In this document: positions 24,709 through 27,069 of the stretch, piece by piece | Layout: every line of letters begins with the position of its first letter | How positions within the stretch are numbered: the stretch's first letter is position 1 | Source: Clostridia bacterium | Lineage (GTDB): Bacteria > Bacillota_A > Clostridia > Oscillospirales > CAG-272 | Direction: 5' to 3' | Length of the DNA: 27,069 nucleotides | Assembly: GCA_017453335.1 (NCBI GenBank) | Contig: JAFTKI010000080.1 | Span: 1-27,069, forward strand | Position numbers and translations under genes: made by a program | Notes under the pieces: model-generated | Told to the model about the DNA's origin: nothing | The model's input: the letters and a program-made list of their open reading frames with translations, nothing else | Database searches by the model: none

Positions 24709-25893
24709 ATGTTCAAGAAAAAAGAGTGCGTTGCCATGCTGTTGGCGGGCGGTCAAGGAAGCCGTCTTTACGCATTGACCCAAAAAACGGCAAAGCCGTC
24801 GGTTTCGTTCGGCGGTAAGTACCGTATCATTGACTTCCCCCTTTCCAACTGTATTAACTCGGGACTGGACACGGTCGGTGTTCTCACCCAGTACCAGCCC
24901 CTGCTCCTCAACGACTATATCGGCAACGGTCTGCCGTGGGACCTTGACCGCACCTTTGGCGGTGTCAAGATCCTGCCTCCCTATCAGGGTGCCGGCGGTG
25001 CCGATTGGTACAAGGGAACCGCAAATGCTATCTGGCAGAACATGGAGTTCATCAACCGCTACGACGCGAAGTACGTTCTGATCCTGTCGGGCGACCACAT
25101 CTACAAGATGAACTACGCAAAAATGCTGGACGCACACAAAAAATCGGGTGCTGACTGCACCATCGCCGTTATAGACGTGCCGATCGAAGAGGCAAGCCGC
25201 TTCGGTATCATGAGCACGTACGAGGACGGTACCATTTACAAGTTCAGCGAAAAGCCCAAGAACCCCGACAGCACCAAAGCGTCGATGGGTATCTATATCT
25301 TCAACAAGGATAAGCTACAATCCTATCTTGCCGCCGACAACGAGGATCCCGCATCCTCCAACGACTTCGGTAAGAACATCATCCCCAACATGCTGGCAGC
25401 AGGCGAGAAGATGATGGCATATTCCTTTGAGGGCTACTGGAAGGACGTTGGAACCATTCGCTCGCTTTGGGAAGCCAACATGGATCTGTTGGGTGAGCGT
25501 CCCGTACTCTCTCTGGCAGACGAGTCCTGGCGAATTTTCAGCCGTCACGGAGCCGAGTCGCCGCAGTACATTGGCGAAGAAGCCGCCATTACCAATTCCT
25601 CGGTCACCGCAGGCTGTGAGATCCATGGCATCGTGCGCAACAGCGTGCTGGGGGCAGGCGTTTACGTTGGCGAGGGCGCTGTAGTGGAAGACAGCGTGAT
25701 CATGGAAAATGTCCGCGTCGAGGCAGGTGCGAAGGTTCGTTATTCGATCCTGGATGCAGGTGTTTCCATCGGCAAGAACGCCACAGTGGGTGAATACAAA
25801 ATGTCGGCATCGGATATCGCCGTTGTGGGCGCCGATGTCAAGGTAGCAGACGGAAGCGTTGTGCCTGCAGGCGCGATGCTGTCCGAGAAATAA
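24709..25893 (+). CDS. glgC: Glucose-1-phosphate adenylyltransferase, catalytic subunit
   Basis: A 394-residue ADP-glucose pyrophosphorylase, the committed step of glycogen synthesis (glucose-1-phosphate + ATP to ADP-glucose). The nucleotidyltransferase motif GGQGSRL is at 14-20, [15 protein letters not shown] follows, and [11 protein letters not shown] (about 122-132) carries the catalytic aspartate. SEKP (about 180) and GYWKDVGT (about 240) are substrate-site marks. The C-terminal third has the left-handed beta-helix repeats ([20 protein letters not shown]). AGGAGG lies ahead of the ATG at 24709. It pairs with glgD 13 bases downstream. Confidence 0.97.
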   Translation: MFKKKECVAMLLAGGQGSRLYALTQKTAKPSVSFGGKYRIIDFPLSNCINSGLDTVGVLTQYQPLLLNDYIGNGLPWDLDRTFGGVKILPPYQGAGGADWYKGTANAIWQNMEFINRYDAKYVLILSGDHIYKMNYAKMLDAHKKSGADCTIAVIDVPIEEASRFGIMSTYEDGTIYKFSEKPKNPDSTKASMGIYIFNKDKLQSYLAADNEDPASSNDFGKNIIPNMLAAGEKMMAYSFEGYWKDVGTIRSLWEANMDLLGERPVLSLADESWRIFSRHGAESPQYIGEEAAITNSSVTAGCEIHGIVRNSVLGAGVYVGEGAVVEDSVIMENVRVEAGAKVRYSILDAGVSIGKNATVGEYKMSASDIAVVGADVKVADGSVVPAGAMLSEK

Positions 25894-25906
25894 GGAGGGA
25901 AGCGCA

Positions 25907-27040
25907 ATGACTGTAGCAGGATTGATTTTTTCCAATATTCACGATAAAAGCATCCCCGAAATGACGCGCATCCGTACCATGGCGAGCATCCCCTTTGGCT
26001 GCCGCTACCGTTTGATCGACTTTGCGCTGTCCAACATGGTCAACTCCAATATTACCAATGTGGGTATTATCACGCATTACAACTACCAATCGCTTCTCGA
26101 CCACATCGGAAACGGGAAGGACTGGGATCTGGCGCGCCGCTCGGGCGGTATCAAGATTCTGCCGCCTTACGTTGCCGCTTATGAGAACAACGGCGCGGGC
26201 AAGGTCTATGAAAACCGTTTGGAAGCCCTGATGGGTGCCACCAACTTCATCAACCGTTGCGGTGCCGACTACATTGTGCTGTCCGACTGCGATGCGATTC
26301 TGAACATTGATCTTTCCGACGTTCTGGAAAAGCACGTTCAATCGGGCGCATATCTGACCATGGTCACCAAAGCGCTGGAGCCTGCCGCCTACAACTTTGA
26401 AACCGCGGTCTCGATCATCGAAACCGACGAAAACAACCGCATCATCGGCATGGCGGACGGCTGTCCCAACGAGGGCGGCGTGACCATCAGCACCAACATC
26501 ATGGTCATCGCGCGCGCCGACCTGCAAAATATTGTCAACGAGGCACTGGCTCGCGGGCTGAAGAGCTTCCACCGCGATATTCTTGCAAAGAACCTGAACA
26601 AAAAACTGATTCAGGCATATCAGTTTGATGGCTTCTATGCAGTGGTTTCTTCTATGGAAGGCTACTTTGAAAGCTCGATGAAGCTCTTGTGCGAGGACAC
26701 GCGCCGCGATCTGTTCGAAAACGACGATCGCCGCATCTATACCAAGATCCGTAACAGCGCACCCACCAAATATATGGAAGGCTCCAAGGTCAAAAACAGC
26801 CTGCTGGCTGACGGTTGCGTGATCGAAGGTACCGTGGAAAACTGTATCCTCTTCCGTAACGTCCATGTCGGCAAGGGAACCACGCTGAAAAACTGCATCC
26901 TCCTGCAGGATACCTACGTTGGCTCCAATGTCTTCCTCAACTGCGTCGTCACCGATAAAAACGTTGTCATCAAAGATGACCGCATCCTCTCGGGACACCA
27001 AACCAACCCCTTCTTCATCGGTAAGAATCAAACGATCTGA
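25907..27040 (+). CDS. glgD: GlgD, regulatory-type ADP-glucose pyrophosphorylase subunit
   Basis: A 377-residue GlgC paralogue. It keeps the overall fold (FGCRYRLIDFALSNMVNSNI, LSDCDAILNIDLSD, and a C-terminal beta-helix VEGTVENCILFRNVHVGKG-like region) but its N-terminus reads IFSNIHDKSIPE where GlgC has the nucleotide-binding [10 protein letters not shown], and LSGDH is LSDCD. In Bacillus and other Firmicutes GlgD is inactive alone and raises activity of the GlgCD complex, so the same role is likely here. The ATG at 25907 follows AAGGAGGGA. The start of a GGGGAAACTTTT hairpin follows the stop but is cut by the window end. Confidence 0.95.
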   Translation: MTVAGLIFSNIHDKSIPEMTRIRTMASIPFGCRYRLIDFALSNMVNSNITNVGIITHYNYQSLLDHIGNGKDWDLARRSGGIKILPPYVAAYENNGAGKVYENRLEALMGATNFINRCGADYIVLSDCDAILNIDLSDVLEKHVQSGAYLTMVTKALEPAAYNFETAVSIIETDENNRIIGMADGCPNEGGVTISTNIMVIARADLQNIVNEALARGLKSFHRDILAKNLNKKLIQAYQFDGFYAVVSSMEGYFESSMKLLCEDTRRDLFENDDRRIYTKIRNSAPTKYMEGSKVKNSLLADGCVIEGTVENCILFRNVHVGKGTTLKNCILLQDTYVGSNVFLNCVVTDKNVVIKDDRILSGHQTNPFFIGKNQTI

Positions 27041-27069
27041 TGTGGGGTTTTGTGGGGAAACTTTTGAAA

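Overview
The window looks like a chromosomal segment of a spore-forming Clostridia bacterium of the Oscillospirales or a related gut lineage, at roughly 50% GC. The grounds are the gene orders rimP-nusA-ylxR-ylxQ-infB and mnmG-rsmG-parS-parA-parB, the paired GlgC/GlgD subunits, a SpoVM-like mini-gene, AAAGGAG-type ribosome binding sites, and intergenic hairpins of the GGGGGAAACTTTTT type. The exact genus cannot be read from the sequence.

Layout, left to right. (1) 145-512, minus: an unlisted 31-codon spoVM-like gene followed by an HPr-like protein without the usual active-site histidine. (2) 634-6297, minus: the translation/transcription operon rimP-nusA-ylxR-ylxQ-infB, here followed by a Nudix hydrolase instead of rbfA. 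It has a clear sigma-A promoter and a leader hairpin upstream of rimP. (3) 6298-9196: an accessory island. It holds three copies of a roughly 240-bp, four-hairpin repeat, a separate inverted-repeat element, and a divergent two-gene cassette (XRE regulator and zinc-ribbon membrane protein) sharing one promoter/operator region. Two same-orientation copies of the structured repeat bracket the cassette. (4) 9197-10600, minus: MATE transporter. (5) 10847-14792, minus: parA-parB-serS and a two-helix membrane protein of unknown function. (6) 14977-15132: five parS sites. (7) 15144-21238, minus: alr-araC-ahcY-mnmG-rsmG. (8) 21239-21809: palindromic repeats. (9) 21810-27040, plus: a small lipoprotein, then glgB-glgC-glgD for glycogen synthesis.

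How the parts work together. The rimP-infB genes serve ribosome maturation, transcription elongation and translation initiation. ParA, ParB and parS form the origin-proximal chromosome partition system, next to the tRNA/rRNA modification genes mnmG and rsmG that usually accompany it. GlgB, GlgC and GlgD make ADP-glucose and branch glycogen.

Most unusual content. The best candidate for something undescribed is the structured repeat at 6492-6745 (inverted), 7091-7329 and 8838-9084. Its hairpin arms differ between copies with largely compensating changes, the TGTTTAG loop is invariant, and the wobble pairs fit one strand only, so it could be a structured RNA or a small mobile element. It flanks a cassette with two perfect operators of the form ATACTCA-N5-TGAGTAT.
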